Origin: Bacteroidales bacterium
GTDB lineage: Bacteria > Bacteroidota > Bacteroidia > Bacteroidales > UBA932
Assembly (NCBI GenBank): GCA_017471085.1
Contig: JAFUWW010000097.1
Coordinates: 1-17,581, forward strand
Direction: 5' to 3'
DNA: 17,581 nucleotides
Shown here one piece after another: positions 6,893 through 15,010 of the stretch. The first letter of the stretch is position 1. Every line of letters begins with the position of its first letter. Position numbers and translations under genes: made by a program. The notes beneath the pieces are model-generated. The model was not told the DNA's origin and made no database searches. It saw only the letters and a list, made by a program, of their open reading frames with translations.

Positions 6893-7980
6893 TGGCAAAC
6901 GAACTGGATATCATCCCCGGAACCGGGTGGGGCTTCTTTACCCTGCCCAGGCCAATGTGCATTGCAGGCCCCTGCAGTGCGGAAACTGAAGAACAAGTGA
7001 TGGAAACGGCCCGCGGACTGGCCGCCTTCGGCATCCACGTATTCCGTGCAGGCATCTGGAAGCCCCGGACGCATCCGGGCAGCTTTGAAGGCGTGGGAAC
7101 GCCCGGTCTCAAATGGCTGAAGCGCGTGAAGGAAGAGCTGGGCATGAAGATCTGCACCGAGGTGGCCACCGAAAAACACGTGCTGGAATGCATCAAATAC
7201 GGCGTGGACATGGTGTGGGTGGGCGCCCGCACATCGGCCAATCCCTTCCTGATGCAGGAAATTGCCGATGCCCTCAGCGGCACCGACATGCCCGTGCTGG
7301 TGAAGAACCCCGTGAATCCGGACCTGGACCTGTGGATTGGCGCCCTGGAGCGTCTGAACCGCGCCGGCATCCGGAAGCTGGGCGTCATCCACCGCGGCTT
7401 TTCCACCTCGGCCCCCATCGCCTACCGGAACGACCCGGGCTGGAAAATCGCCATCGAGCTCCGTACCCGCTACCCGCAGCTCGCTTTCTTTGCCGATCCC
7501 TCCCACATGGCGGGGGACCGCAAATACCTGCAGGAACTCTCCCAGCGGGCGATGGACCTGGGCCTGGACGGCCTGATGGTGGAGTCCCACTGCGACCCTT
7601 CCTGCGCCCTGAGCGACGCTAAACAGCAGCTCACCCCGGCCGCCCTGCAGCAGCTGCTGGAGAGCCTGGTGATCCGCGAAAACACCTCCGACAACGAGGC
7701 CTACCGGGAGGGTATCGACGCCCTCCGCGCCCGGATTGACGTGCTGGACGAGAACCTCCTCAAGCTCCTGCGCGACCGGATGGATGTGAGCCAAAAGATA
7801 GGCCAGTACAAGAAAGACCACAACGTGGCCATCCTCCAGGCGGGCCGGTGGGAGCAGCTCCTCTCCGACATGGTGCGGAAAGGGGCGGAGTACGGCCTCT
7901 CGGAAGCCTCGGTGCGGGCCATCATGACGGCCATCCACGACGAAAGCGTCCGGGTGCAGAACGAAGTACTGGAGCAATGA
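6892..7980 (+). CDS. Bifunctional DAHP synthase / chorismate mutase (mutase at C-terminus)
   Basis: This 362-aa fusion catalyses both the first step of the shikimate pathway (PEP + erythrose-4-phosphate to DAHP) and chorismate to prephenate. Residues about 15-262 are a type I-beta (KDO8P-synthase-like) DAHP synthase with AGPCSAE (C28 metal ligand), FRAGIWKPRT (51-60), VKNPVNPD, GVIHRGFST (164-172), DPSHMAGD (H205) and VESHCDP (E231, D235). Residues about 268-362 are an AroQ-class chorismate mutase: RARIDVLDENLL, LLRDRMDV, IGQYKK and the late R319. This mutase-last order is known from Bacteroidota such as Porphyromonas; Bacillus has the reverse order. The mutase domain often gives the synthase prephenate feedback. 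The start is fixed by TAATG overlap with tyrA. It closes the operon and supplies prephenate to PheA and TyrA. Confidence 0.95.
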   Translation: MANELDIIPGTGWGFFTLPRPMCIAGPCSAETEEQVMETARGLAAFGIHVFRAGIWKPRTHPGSFEGVGTPGLKWLKRVKEELGMKICTEVATEKHVLECIKYGVDMVWVGARTSANPFLMQEIADALSGTDMPVLVKNPVNPDLDLWIGALERLNRAGIRKLGVIHRGFSTSAPIAYRNDPGWKIAIELRTRYPQLAFFADPSHMAGDRKYLQELSQRAMDLGLDGLMVESHCDPSCALSDAKQQLTPAALQQLLESLVIRENTSDNEAYREGIDALRARIDVLDENLLKLLRDRMDVSQKIGQYKKDHNVAILQAGRWEQLLSDMVRKGAEYGLSEASVRAIMTAIHDESVRVQNEVLEQ

Positions 7981-8045
7981 TTTCTTTTTGGGACGATAGT
8001 GACCGGGATTGTACGGAATCGGCCTTCGTTCTTGGAATTATTGAC

Positions 8046-8053
8046 TAAACTTG
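8046..8053 (+). promoter_or_regulatory. Possible -7 box for the carboxylesterase gene
   Basis: TAAACTTG matches TAnnTTTG with one mismatch. It lies 20 nt before the ATG at 8074, in the 93-nt gap after the aromatic operon. No convincing -33 element was seen, and the gap holds no strong terminator hairpin. Confidence 0.4.
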
Positions 8054-8073
8054 CAGCAACAAACCAAACCCAT

Positions 8074-9543
8074 ATGAAAAAGACACTGTTTTCCATTGCC
8101 ATCCTCGCCGCGGTGCTGACGGGATGCGCACAGCAGGACAAGACCATCGTCAAAGTGGAAGGTGGTCAGGTACAGGGGGTGGAAACCTCCATCGAAGGCG
8201 TTTATGTTTACAAGGGCATCCCGTATGCCGCCGCTCCGGTGGGAGACCTCCGCTGGAAGGCTCCGCAGCCGGTAACGCCGTGGGAAGGGGTGAAAGTGGC
8301 CGATACCTTCGGCGCCCCCTGCCTGCAGGACGCCCATGCTCCCGGCAATCCCTATACCAGCGAGTTCTTCTTCGAAGGCGACCCTGAATTCAGCGAGGAC
8401 TGCCTGTACCTGAACGTGTGGACCAAGGCTCCCGGCGAGCCCGGAAAGAAGTTGCCCGTGGCCCTGTGGGTCCATGGCGGCGGCTACACCGCCGGCTGGG
8501 GATGGGAACCTGAAATGGACGGTAAAGTGTGGGCGTCCAAGGACGTGGTGCTGGTCACCTTCAACTACCGCCTGGGCGTGTTCGGCTTCCTGGCCCATCC
8601 ACTGCTGAGCGCCGAGAATGAGCACGGCGTTTCCGGCAACTACGGCCTCCTGGACCAGATCGCCGCCGTGAAGTGGGTCCACGACAACATCGCCGCTTTC
8701 GGCGGAGACCCGGACAATATCACCGTCTTCGGCCAGAGCGCCGGCGCCGGCAGCGTGAAGAACCTGGTGAGCTCGCCGCTCACCGGCAACCTGATCAAGA
8801 AGGCCATCATCCAGAGCGGCGGCGGTGTCTCCGACCGTCCCATGCTGCAGGCTACCGGCCTGGAGCAGATCGCCGAGGCCAACAAGGCCATCTTCGACTG
8901 GGCAGGTTACGATACGCTGGAGAAGATGCGGGCGGCGTCGGCCCAGGATATCTTCGCCATCAACACCCGTTATCGTCAGGAAACCGGCCAGTGGGGCGGC
9001 ATCAGCACCTCTCCCATCGTGGACGGTTACGTGAGCCCCAAGAGCTTTGACGATGCCGCACGGGAAGGCTCCATCAAGGACATCCCTTACATGATCGGCT
9101 ATACGCTGGACGATATGGGCATGCTGGCCCAGGGTATCGATGCTTTCTGCGCCCTGCGCAACGCCGCCGGAAAGCCCGTGTATGCCTATCAGTTCGCCCG
9201 TCCGCTCCCGGACACCGATCCCGCCACCCACGGCATGAAGGGTGCCTTCCACTCCTCCGAGCTCTGGTACACCTTCAACTCCCTGGACCGCAGCGACCGT
9301 CCCTTCACCGAGGCCGACAAGGTCCTGGCCGACCACATGAGCACCTGCTGGACCAACTTCGTAAAGACCGGCAACCCCGGCGAAGGCTGGACTGCCTACA
9401 CCCAGGCAAGCCCGGACTACATGGTGTTCAAACTCTCCGAAGACGGCCTCTCCGATGCCTCCGCCATGGGCAAGCCCATCTACAAGGAACCCGAAGACTT
9501 CATGGCTATGATGCGCACGGCCGCCGCTGCCTCCAACCAGTAG
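8074..9543 (+). CDS. Type B carboxylesterase, predicted lipoprotein
   Basis: This 489-aa serine hydrolase has a Sec lipoprotein signal (KK near the N-terminus, hydrophobic core, LTGC with Cys18). The alpha/beta-hydrolase fold of the carboxylesterase/para-nitrobenzyl esterase family shows GIPYAAAPVGDLRW (48-61), EDCLYLNVW (108-116), the oxyanion-hole HGGG (134-137), nucleophile S222 in GQSAGAGS, a likely acid D347 in YTLDDMG and H393 in FHSSELWY. The acid-to-histidine segment is only about 45 residues, shorter than in classical members (about 90 in Bacillus pNB esterase), so part of the helical cap is missing. The ATG at 8074 is chosen because it begins a signal peptide; upstream codons in the frame do not look like protein. 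It probably cleaves ester substituents of plant or dietary substrates; the substrate is not identifiable. The gene ends with tandem stops, TAG TAA. Confidence 0.92.
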   Translation: MKKTLFSIAILAAVLTGCAQQDKTIVKVEGGQVQGVETSIEGVYVYKGIPYAAAPVGDLRWKAPQPVTPWEGVKVADTFGAPCLQDAHAPGNPYTSEFFFEGDPEFSEDCLYLNVWTKAPGEPGKKLPVALWVHGGGYTAGWGWEPEMDGKVWASKDVVLVTFNYRLGVFGFLAHPLLSAENEHGVSGNYGLLDQIAAVKWVHDNIAAFGGDPDNITVFGQSAGAGSVKNLVSSPLTGNLIKKAIIQSGGGVSDRPMLQATGLEQIAEANKAIFDWAGYDTLEKMRAASAQDIFAINTRYRQETGQWGGISTSPIVDGYVSPKSFDDAAREGSIKDIPYMIGYTLDDMGMLAQGIDAFCALRNAAGKPVYAYQFARPLPDTDPATHGMKGAFHSSELWYTFNSLDRSDRPFTEADKVLADHMSTCWTNFVKTGNPGEGWTAYTQASPDYMVFKLSEDGLSDASAMGKPIYKEPEDFMAMMRTAAAASNQ

Positions 9544-9550
9544 TAAGCGT

Positions 9551-9576
9551 GAAATTTTTGCAGAAAAATACCTGCA
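9551..9576 (+). promoter_or_regulatory. Weak promoter-like box and small hairpin before the hydrolase
   Basis: The 34-nt gap contains GAAATTTTTGC, similar to a -7 box, and a TGCAG/CTGCA inverted repeat (9559-9563 and 9572-9576) ending one base before the ATG. It may be a secondary promoter or a translational control hairpin. The signal is weak. Confidence 0.3.
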
Positions 9577-9577
9577 C

Positions 9578-10516
9578 ATGAAACGACTGCTGTCCCTATT
9601 GCTTGCCGGCTGCCTGGCGCTGCCCGGCCTGGCCCAGACCCTGCTGCTGTATCAGGAGAATCCGGCCGAAAACACGGAAGAGGTCACCTACGATGCTTCC
9701 GGCGAGGTGTCCCAGTACCGGAAAGTGAATACGCCGTCCCTGACGGTGAGCCTTCCGGAGACCGGCAAGGCCGACGGATCGGCCATTCTCATCTTCCCCG
9801 GCGGCGCCCTGGTGTCCCTGTCCTGGGATACGGAGTTCCGGCAGATTGCCGCCTGGCTCAACGAGCGGGGCGTGGCGGCCATCGGCGTGAAGTACCGCCT
9901 CCGCAGCGGTTTCCCCACCATGCCGCGGCGGGAACCATCGGCCGGCCCAACGCAGCAGTCCGACAAGTTCCTGATGATGCAGGGGCAGATTTACGATTTC
10001 ACGGAGCTTCACAGCGCCAACACCAGCCCTTCCGAGCCGGACCCTTCCGACAGATCCACCGACAATGCCGCTGCCGATGCCCTTCGCGCCATGGAGCTGG
10101 TGAAAGCCCATGCCGATGAGTGGGGAATAGACCCTTCCCGGATTGGTTGGATGGGCTTTTCGGCCGGCGGCGGCGTGGCCCTGGCGGCCCTGATGAAAGC
10201 CCGCCCGGAAGAGATGCCCGCCTTCCTCTGCTCCGTTTATGGCCCTTCGCTGGTGGATATCACCGTGCCTGAAAACGCTCCCAAACTGTATGTGGCTGTC
10301 CACGCCGACCATCCCAACGTAGCTGCCGGCTGCATGGCCCTTTTCATGGAATGGAAAAAGGCCGGGGCCGATGCCGAAATCCACGTTTACGATGCCGTCA
10401 CGGGCGGCTTCTTCGGCGGCATGGGCCAGAACGCCGTGCAGAACCCCACTCCGGAGGGGTACTGGCTCCACACCTTCTACAGCTGGATGGCCGCCAACGG
10501 GTTCGCCCGCCCCTGA
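9578..10516 (+). CDS. Exported alpha/beta hydrolase (BD-FAE/acetylxylan-esterase-like) lacking the usual catalytic histidine
   Basis: A 312-aa protein with a signal peptide (KR, Leu-rich core, likely cleavage after the LAQ at 18-20; an early LLAGC at 8-12 makes a lipoprotein a less likely option). The fold shows an oxyanion-type IFPGGALVSLSWDTE (72-86), the DALRAMELVKAHADEWGIDPSRIG helix region (167-190), and nucleophile S195 in GFSAGG. D244 in HADHP is the probable acid. Relatives of this group normally carry the catalytic His in a GGHGFG motif; here the aligned stretch is GGFFGGM (276-282) and has no histidine. The enzyme may therefore be inactive or use another residue such as H245. It lies 34 nt after the carboxylesterase and could be co-transcribed with it. 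Fold assignment is confident; substrate and activity are not. Confidence 0.88.
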   Translation: MKRLLSLLLAGCLALPGLAQTLLLYQENPAENTEEVTYDASGEVSQYRKVNTPSLTVSLPETGKADGSAILIFPGGALVSLSWDTEFRQIAAWLNERGVAAIGVKYRLRSGFPTMPRREPSAGPTQQSDKFLMMQGQIYDFTELHSANTSPSEPDPSDRSTDNAAADALRAMELVKAHADEWGIDPSRIGWMGFSAGGGVALAALMKARPEEMPAFLCSVYGPSLVDITVPENAPKLYVAVHADHPNVAAGCMALFMEWKKAGADAEIHVYDAVTGGFFGGMGQNAVQNPTPEGYWLHTFYSWMAANGFARP

Positions 10517-10626
10517 GCAGCCCTCACCGGGCCGCCCACCTGCTGGGCTTTGAGTACGTCCATCACTTCAACCGGGTCTTCAAGAAGGTGACCGGAATCA
10601 CTCCGGGCGAATATTTGGGGAGATAA
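10516..10626 (+). pseudogene. Remnant of an AraC-family regulator (C-terminal helix-turn-helix)
   Basis: Directly after the hydrolase stop, in another frame, about 36 codons read like the end of an AraC/XylS DNA-binding domain: AAHLLGFEYVHHFNRVFKK, then TGITPGEY, ending at TAA (10624-10626). The pattern of LGF, a spaced HF.R.FKK and G.TP.EY is the family signature of the second helix-turn-helix. No start codon, first helix-turn-helix or sensor domain is present; upstream codons in this frame lie antiparallel or out of frame within the hydrolase and do not resemble AraC. This is best read as the tail left after a deletion that removed most of a regulator gene. It may once have regulated the neighbouring hydrolases (inference). 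Confidence 0.75.
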
Positions 10627-10646
10627 AAGAAAAATGCTTAAATTTG
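10614..10646 (+). promoter_or_regulatory. Bacteroidota promoter for pfkA-lpxK-GH3-dusB
   Basis: A TTTG at 10614-10617 and TAAATTTG at 10639-10646 match the -33/-7 elements with a 21-nt spacer. Transcription would begin near 10653, giving a leader of about 18 nt. The -33 box lies inside the end of the AraC remnant. Confidence 0.65.
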
Positions 10647-10670
10647 TAAGATATAATTCGTAATCTCTCT

Positions 10671-11660
10671 ATGGAAAGAAAAATCAATACCATCGGCGTC
10701 CTCACTTCCGGGGGCGATGCACCCGGCATGAATGCGGCCATCCGCGCCATTACCCGTACCGCCCGTTTTCACAGTATGAACGTGGTGGGCGTGATGCGGG
10801 GCTATCAGGGCCTCATCGACGGGGAGTTCGTGAAATTCACCTCTTCCTCCGTGTCCAACACCATCCAGCGCGGCGGAACCATCCTCAAGACCGCCCGCAG
10901 CAAGGCTTTCATGGAGGCCGAAGGCCGGAAGAAGGCCTACGAGAACATGGTGGCGGCCGGGATAGACGCCCTGGTGGTCATCGGCGGAAACGGCTCGCTT
11001 ACAGGTGCGCAGCTCTTCGCCCGGGAGTATGACATCCCCATCATCGGCCTGCCGGGCACCATAGACAACGACCTTTACGGGACAGACTCCACCATCGGCT
11101 ACGACTCTGCCCTGAACACCATCGTGGAATGTGTGGACAAGATCCGGGATACCGCCAACAGCCACGACCGCATCTTCTTCATCGAAGTGATGGGCCGTGA
11201 CGCGGGCTTTCTGGCCCAGAACAGCGCCATCGCTTCCGGGGCTGAGGCCGCCATCATTCCGGAAAGTGCCACCGACGTGGACCAGCTGGCCGAATTCATC
11301 GAGCGGGGCAAGCGCAAGAGCAAGAACAGCGCCATCGTGCTGGTGTCGGAAGCCCAGAAAGACGGCGTAGGCGGAGCCCTTTATTATGCCGACCGTATCA
11401 AGAAAGAGTATCCCCAGTTCGACGCCCGCGTCACAATCCTGGGTCACCTGCAGCGGGGCGGAAAGCCCAGCGCCTACGACCGGATCCTGGCCTCCCGTAT
11501 GGGGTACGCCGCCATCGAGGCCCTGCTGGAGGGCCAGCGGAATGTGATGATCGGCATTAAAAACGACGAAATCGTTTACGTGCCCATCTCCCGGGCCGTG
11601 AAGATGAACAAGCCCATCAACCAGGAGCTGATCGCCGTACTCAACGTGCTTTCCATGTAG
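10671..11660 (+). CDS. pfkA: ATP-dependent 6-phosphofructokinase
   Basis: This 329-aa enzyme phosphorylates fructose-6-phosphate in glycolysis and matches the bacterial PfkA length (about 320 aa). Seen motifs are [11 protein letters not shown] (12-22), GGNGSL (105-110), PGTIDND (128-134, with catalytic D132), MGRDAG (174-179), SEA with E227, and GHLQRGG (258-264). G108 in GGNGSL is the glycine expected for ATP rather than pyrophosphate use, though the neighbouring residue is Asn where E. coli has Asp103. It follows a good promoter and is separated from lpxK by only 3 nt, so it heads a transcription unit with lpxK, a GH3 enzyme and dusB. Allosteric behaviour cannot be judged from the sequence. 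Confidence 0.96.
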   Translation: MERKINTIGVLTSGGDAPGMNAAIRAITRTARFHSMNVVGVMRGYQGLIDGEFVKFTSSSVSNTIQRGGTILKTARSKAFMEAEGRKKAYENMVAAGIDALVVIGGNGSLTGAQLFAREYDIPIIGLPGTIDNDLYGTDSTIGYDSALNTIVECVDKIRDTANSHDRIFFIEVMGRDAGFLAQNSAIASGAEAAIIPESATDVDQLAEFIERGKRKSKNSAIVLVSEAQKDGVGGALYYADRIKKEYPQFDARVTILGHLQRGGKPSAYDRILASRMGYAAIEALLEGQRNVMIGIKNDEIVYVPISRAVKMNKPINQELIAVLNVLSM

Positions 11661-11663
11661 GCC

Positions 11664-12755
11664 ATGATCTATCGCGCAATTCTGGCCATCAGGCATTTCC
11701 TCTACGACAAGGGCTGGAAAAAATCCATCCAGGCCGATATCCCCGCCATCTGCGTCGGCAACATCACCGTGGGCGGGACCGGCAAGACTCCGCATACGGA
11801 GATGGTGCTCCGGAAGCTGCTCGGAAGCGACGACTGGGCCTACAGCAACATCGCTGTCCTCTCCCGCGGCTACAAACGCAAGTCCAAGGGCTTCCAGAAG
11901 GTGCCCCGGGAAGGAACGGCCCTGCTTTATGGCGACGAGCCCCTGCAGATGGCCCGGAAGTTCCCTGCCGTCACCGTGGCGGTGGACAAGAACCGTGTGG
12001 AGGGCCTCCGTTTCCTCACGCACCCCGAAGAGCTGGAAAGCGCCAAAAAAGCCCGCCGCTGCCTCGACAAGAACGTGCCCAAGGCCGATCTGGTGGTACT
12101 GGACGATGCCCTTCAGTACCGGAAACTCCGTCCGCACCTGAACATCGTCCTGGTGGATTACAACCGGCCGGTACACAAGGACCACCTGCTGCCCTGGGGC
12201 CGGCTCCGGGACCTGAAAAGCCGCCTGAAGGTGGCGCAGATGGTGATTGTCACCAAATGTCCGGCCTATGTCGACGACTGGGAGCGGGGCAAATGGCGGA
12301 AATACCTCCGCCTCAGGGAAGACCAGAAGCTTTTCTTCACCACCTTCACATACGGGTCGATGGAGCCCGTATTTCCGGAAGGAGACCCCCGTTACACCTA
12401 CTCCAAGCGCCTGGTGCTGTTCACCGGCATCGCCAACGACGCCCCCCTCAGGAGCTATCTCTCGGATACGTACAAAATTGTCCGCCGGATAGGCTTCCCG
12501 GACCATCACAAATACACCCGGGCCGATATCCGCTCGCTCGTGGGCGCCGTGAAGGAATTCCCCACCGCCTGCCTGGTGACCACGGAGAAGGACGCACAGC
12601 GCATCGTGGACGTGAAAAAGGTCCCGGAAGAGCTTCAGAAGCGTATTTTTATGATTCCTGTCCAGGCTTCCTTCCTTACGCCGGAGGAAGAATCGGCCTT
12701 TGAGGCCTGTCTGTTGGAAAACCTGCGAAAAGTTACAAATACCCAAGAAATATGA
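11664..12755 (+). CDS. lpxK: Tetraacyldisaccharide 4'-kinase (lipid A synthesis)
   Basis: This 363-aa membrane-associated kinase adds the 4'-phosphate to the lipid A disaccharide. It shows the family P-loop VGNITVGGTGKTP (31-43), LSRGYKRK (66-73), GDEPLQMA (90-97), the VLDDALQYRKL segment (145-155, normally DDGFQHR, with D147/D148 as catalytic acids) and LLPWGRLRD. The QYR in place of QHR is a conservative variant. Its presence shows a Gram-negative outer membrane. The gene begins 3 nt after pfkA and ends in ATGA, sharing 4 nt with the GH3 start, which suggests translational coupling. Confidence 0.94.
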   Translation: MIYRAILAIRHFLYDKGWKKSIQADIPAICVGNITVGGTGKTPHTEMVLRKLLGSDDWAYSNIAVLSRGYKRKSKGFQKVPREGTALLYGDEPLQMARKFPAVTVAVDKNRVEGLRFLTHPEELESAKKARRCLDKNVPKADLVVLDDALQYRKLRPHLNIVLVDYNRPVHKDHLLPWGRLRDLKSRLKVAQMVIVTKCPAYVDDWERGKWRKYLRLREDQKLFFTTFTYGSMEPVFPEGDPRYTYSKRLVLFTGIANDAPLRSYLSDTYKIVRRIGFPDHHKYTRADIRSLVGAVKEFPTACLVTTEKDAQRIVDVKKVPEELQKRIFMIPVQASFLTPEEESAFEACLLENLRKVTNTQEI

Positions 12756-15010
12756 GAAACCTGAGCCTTGCCTGTGCAGCCGTTGCGGCTGCCATGGCCG
12801 TTTCCTGCGGCCAAAACGTCAAGAAAGCCTTTGACGGACCCGCCTATCTGGACGAATCCCGTCCGCTGGAAGAGCGCGTAGAGGATGCCCTCTCCAGGAT
12901 GACGACGGAAGAAAAAGTGGCCCTCACCCACGCCCAGTCCAAATTCAGCAGCGCCGGCGTGCCTCGCCTGGGCATTCCGGAAGTCTGGTGTACGGACGGT
13001 CCCCACGGCATCCGGGCCGAAGTGCTCTGGGACGAATGGGACCAGGCCGGCTGGACCAGCGATTCCTGCACCGCCTTCCCGGCCCTCACCGCCCTGGCCG
13101 CTTCCTGGGACCCTTCCCTGGCCGGCCTGTACGGAACGGTGATTGGCGAGGAGGCCCGCTACCGCAAGAAAGACGTGCTGCTGGGGCCCGGCGTGAATAT
13201 CTACCGCACCCCGCTCAATGGCCGTAATTTCGAGTATATGGGCGAAGATCCCTATCTGTCCAGCCGCATGGTCGTCCCCTACGTGCAGGGCGTCCAGAGC
13301 AACGATGTGGCCGCCTGCGTGAAGCACTATGCGCTGAACAACCAGGAAACGGCCCGCTTCTTTACCAATGTCACGGTGGATGACCGCACCCTGTACGAGA
13401 TTTACCTGCCGGCCTTCAAAGCGGCGGTGGACGGCGGCGCCTGGGCCATCATGGGCTCCTACAACCTGTACAAGGGCCAGTGGAACTGCCACAACCAGTA
13501 TCTGCTGAACGACATCCTCAAAGGCGAATGGGGCTTCGACGGGGTGGTCATCAGCGACTGGGGCGGCGTGCACGACACCGACCAGGCCATCCGGAACGGC
13601 CTGGATATGGAGTTCGGTTCCTGGACCAACGGCCTCACGATGGGCAAGACCAATGCCTACGACTCCTATTTCCTGGCTACCCCTTATCTGGAGCGCATCC
13701 GCAGCGGGAAGGTGGGCACCACCGAGCTGGACGACAAGGCCCGCCGGATCCTTCGCCTGATTTTCCGCACCAGCATGAGTCCGGAGCATAAGACAGGCAA
13801 GTTCACCTCGCCGGAGCACTATGCCGCCGCCCGCAAGATCGGGGCCGAGGGCATCGTCCTGCTCAAGAACGAAGGCGGTATCCTGCCGCTGAAGGGGGCG
13901 AAGAAAATCCTGGTGGTGGGCGAAAACGCCATCAAGATGATGACCGTGGGCGGAGGCTCCTCCTCCCTGAAGGCCCAGCACGAAGTATCTCCGCTGGACG
14001 GTCTCCGCGAGGCCCTTCCCGGCGTGGAGGTGGTCTACGAGCGCGGTTACGTGGGTGACGCCGGCGGCGAGTACAACGGTGTGACCACCGGTCAGGACCT
14101 CTCCGACAAACGCTCCGCCGCCCAGCTCATCGCCGATGCCGTGAAAGCCGCCCAGGGGGCCGATTACGTCATCTACATCGGCGGCCTCAACAAGAGCGAC
14201 TATCAGGATGCAGAGGGCAACGACCGCCAGCAGTATGGCCTGCCTTACGGCCAGGATGCCGTGATCGAGGCACTGGCCGCCGCCAATCCCAGACTGGTGG
14301 TGGTGAACATCTCCGGCAACGCCGTGGCCATGCCCTGGGCCTCCAGGGTCCCTGCCATCGTCCAGGACTGGTACCTGGGCAGCGAGGCCGGCCATTCCCT
14401 CGCCGATGTGCTCACCGGCGCCGTAAATCCCTCCGGCAAGCTTCCGTTCACCTTCCCGGTGGCCCTGGAAGACGGCCCGGTCAAGACGCCGGAGCAGTTC
14501 CCCGGCCTTCCCGGCGACAAGAAGTGGGAAAGCAGCTTCGGCTCCGTCCCCATCCTGGAAGAGACGTATTCCGAGGGCATTTACGTGGGCTACCGCTGGT
14601 ATGAGGCCAAGGAGGTGACTCCGCTGTTCCCGTTCGGCTACGGCCTCAGCTACACCACCTTCGCCTATGGCGAGCCCAAGGTGTCCAAGACCGTTACCAC
14701 CGACGGTGCCGTAACCGTAAGCGTTCCCGTAACCAACACCGGTTCCGTGGCCGGCGCCGAGGTGGTGCAGTTCTATGTCTCCGATCCGGAGTCTTCCGTC
14801 GACCGTCCCGTGAAGGAACTCAAGGGCTTCGACAAGGTGTTCCTGCAGCCCGGTGAAACCAAGACCGTATCCGTGCAGCTGACCCGGGAGTCGCTCAGCT
14901 ACTTTGATGCAGGCAAACATGCCTGGGTGGCCGAACCCGGCCGCTTCGATGTGCTGGTAGGCGCCTCTTCGGCCGACATCCGCGGTACCGTAAGCTTTGA
15001 ACTGAAGTGA
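12752..15010 (+). CDS. GH3 family glycosidase (beta-glucosidase-like), predicted lipoprotein
   Basis: A 752-aa exported glycoside hydrolase. The N-terminus is a lipoprotein signal (hydrophobic alanine-rich stretch, AVSC with Cys19). The GH3 barrel (about 40-340) has TDGPHGIR (81-88), GPGVNIYRTPLNGRNFEYMG (145-164), KHYALNNQE (191-199) and the nucleophile D269 in VISDWGG. The second alpha/beta domain (about 360-580) contains DAEGNDR, where E488 is a plausible acid/base. YSEGIYVGYRWYE (606-618) and FPFGYGLSYT (626-635) lead into a C-terminal fibronectin III-like domain (about 640-750). It likely removes terminal beta-glucose or xylose from oligosaccharides; specificity is not readable. The start overlaps lpxK by 4 nt (ATGA) and the end overlaps dusB by 4 nt (GTGA), an unusual place for a sugar-degrading enzyme. 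Confidence 0.95.
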   Translation: MRNLSLACAAVAAAMAVSCGQNVKKAFDGPAYLDESRPLEERVEDALSRMTTEEKVALTHAQSKFSSAGVPRLGIPEVWCTDGPHGIRAEVLWDEWDQAGWTSDSCTAFPALTALAASWDPSLAGLYGTVIGEEARYRKKDVLLGPGVNIYRTPLNGRNFEYMGEDPYLSSRMVVPYVQGVQSNDVAACVKHYALNNQETARFFTNVTVDDRTLYEIYLPAFKAAVDGGAWAIMGSYNLYKGQWNCHNQYLLNDILKGEWGFDGVVISDWGGVHDTDQAIRNGLDMEFGSWTNGLTMGKTNAYDSYFLATPYLERIRSGKVGTTELDDKARRILRLIFRTSMSPEHKTGKFTSPEHYAAARKIGAEGIVLLKNEGGILPLKGAKKILVVGENAIKMMTVGGGSSSLKAQHEVSPLDGLREALPGVEVVYERGYVGDAGGEYNGVTTGQDLSDKRSAAQLIADAVKAAQGADYVIYIGGLNKSDYQDAEGNDRQQYGLPYGQDAVIEALAAANPRLVVVNISGNAVAMPWASRVPAIVQDWYLGSEAGHSLADVLTGAVNPSGKLPFTFPVALEDGPVKTPEQFPGLPGDKKWESSFGSVPILEETYSEGIYVGYRWYEAKEVTPLFPFGYGLSYTTFAYGEPKVSKTVTTDGAVTVSVPVTNTGSVAGAEVVQFYVSDPESSVDRPVKELKGFDKVFLQPGETKTVSVQLTRESLSYFDAGKHAWVAEPGRFDVLVGASSADIRGTVSFELK

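Noticed and set aside
4730..6898. A minus-strand open frame of more than 700 codons opposite the aromatic operon
   Set aside because: It is the mirror of GC-rich plus-strand genes that all match known families; its translation is rich in His, Gly and Arg with no domain pattern.
10638..14920. Long minus-strand open frames opposite pfkA, lpxK and the GH3 gene
   Set aside because: They are explained by codon bias in the plus-strand genes, with no recognisable protein features.
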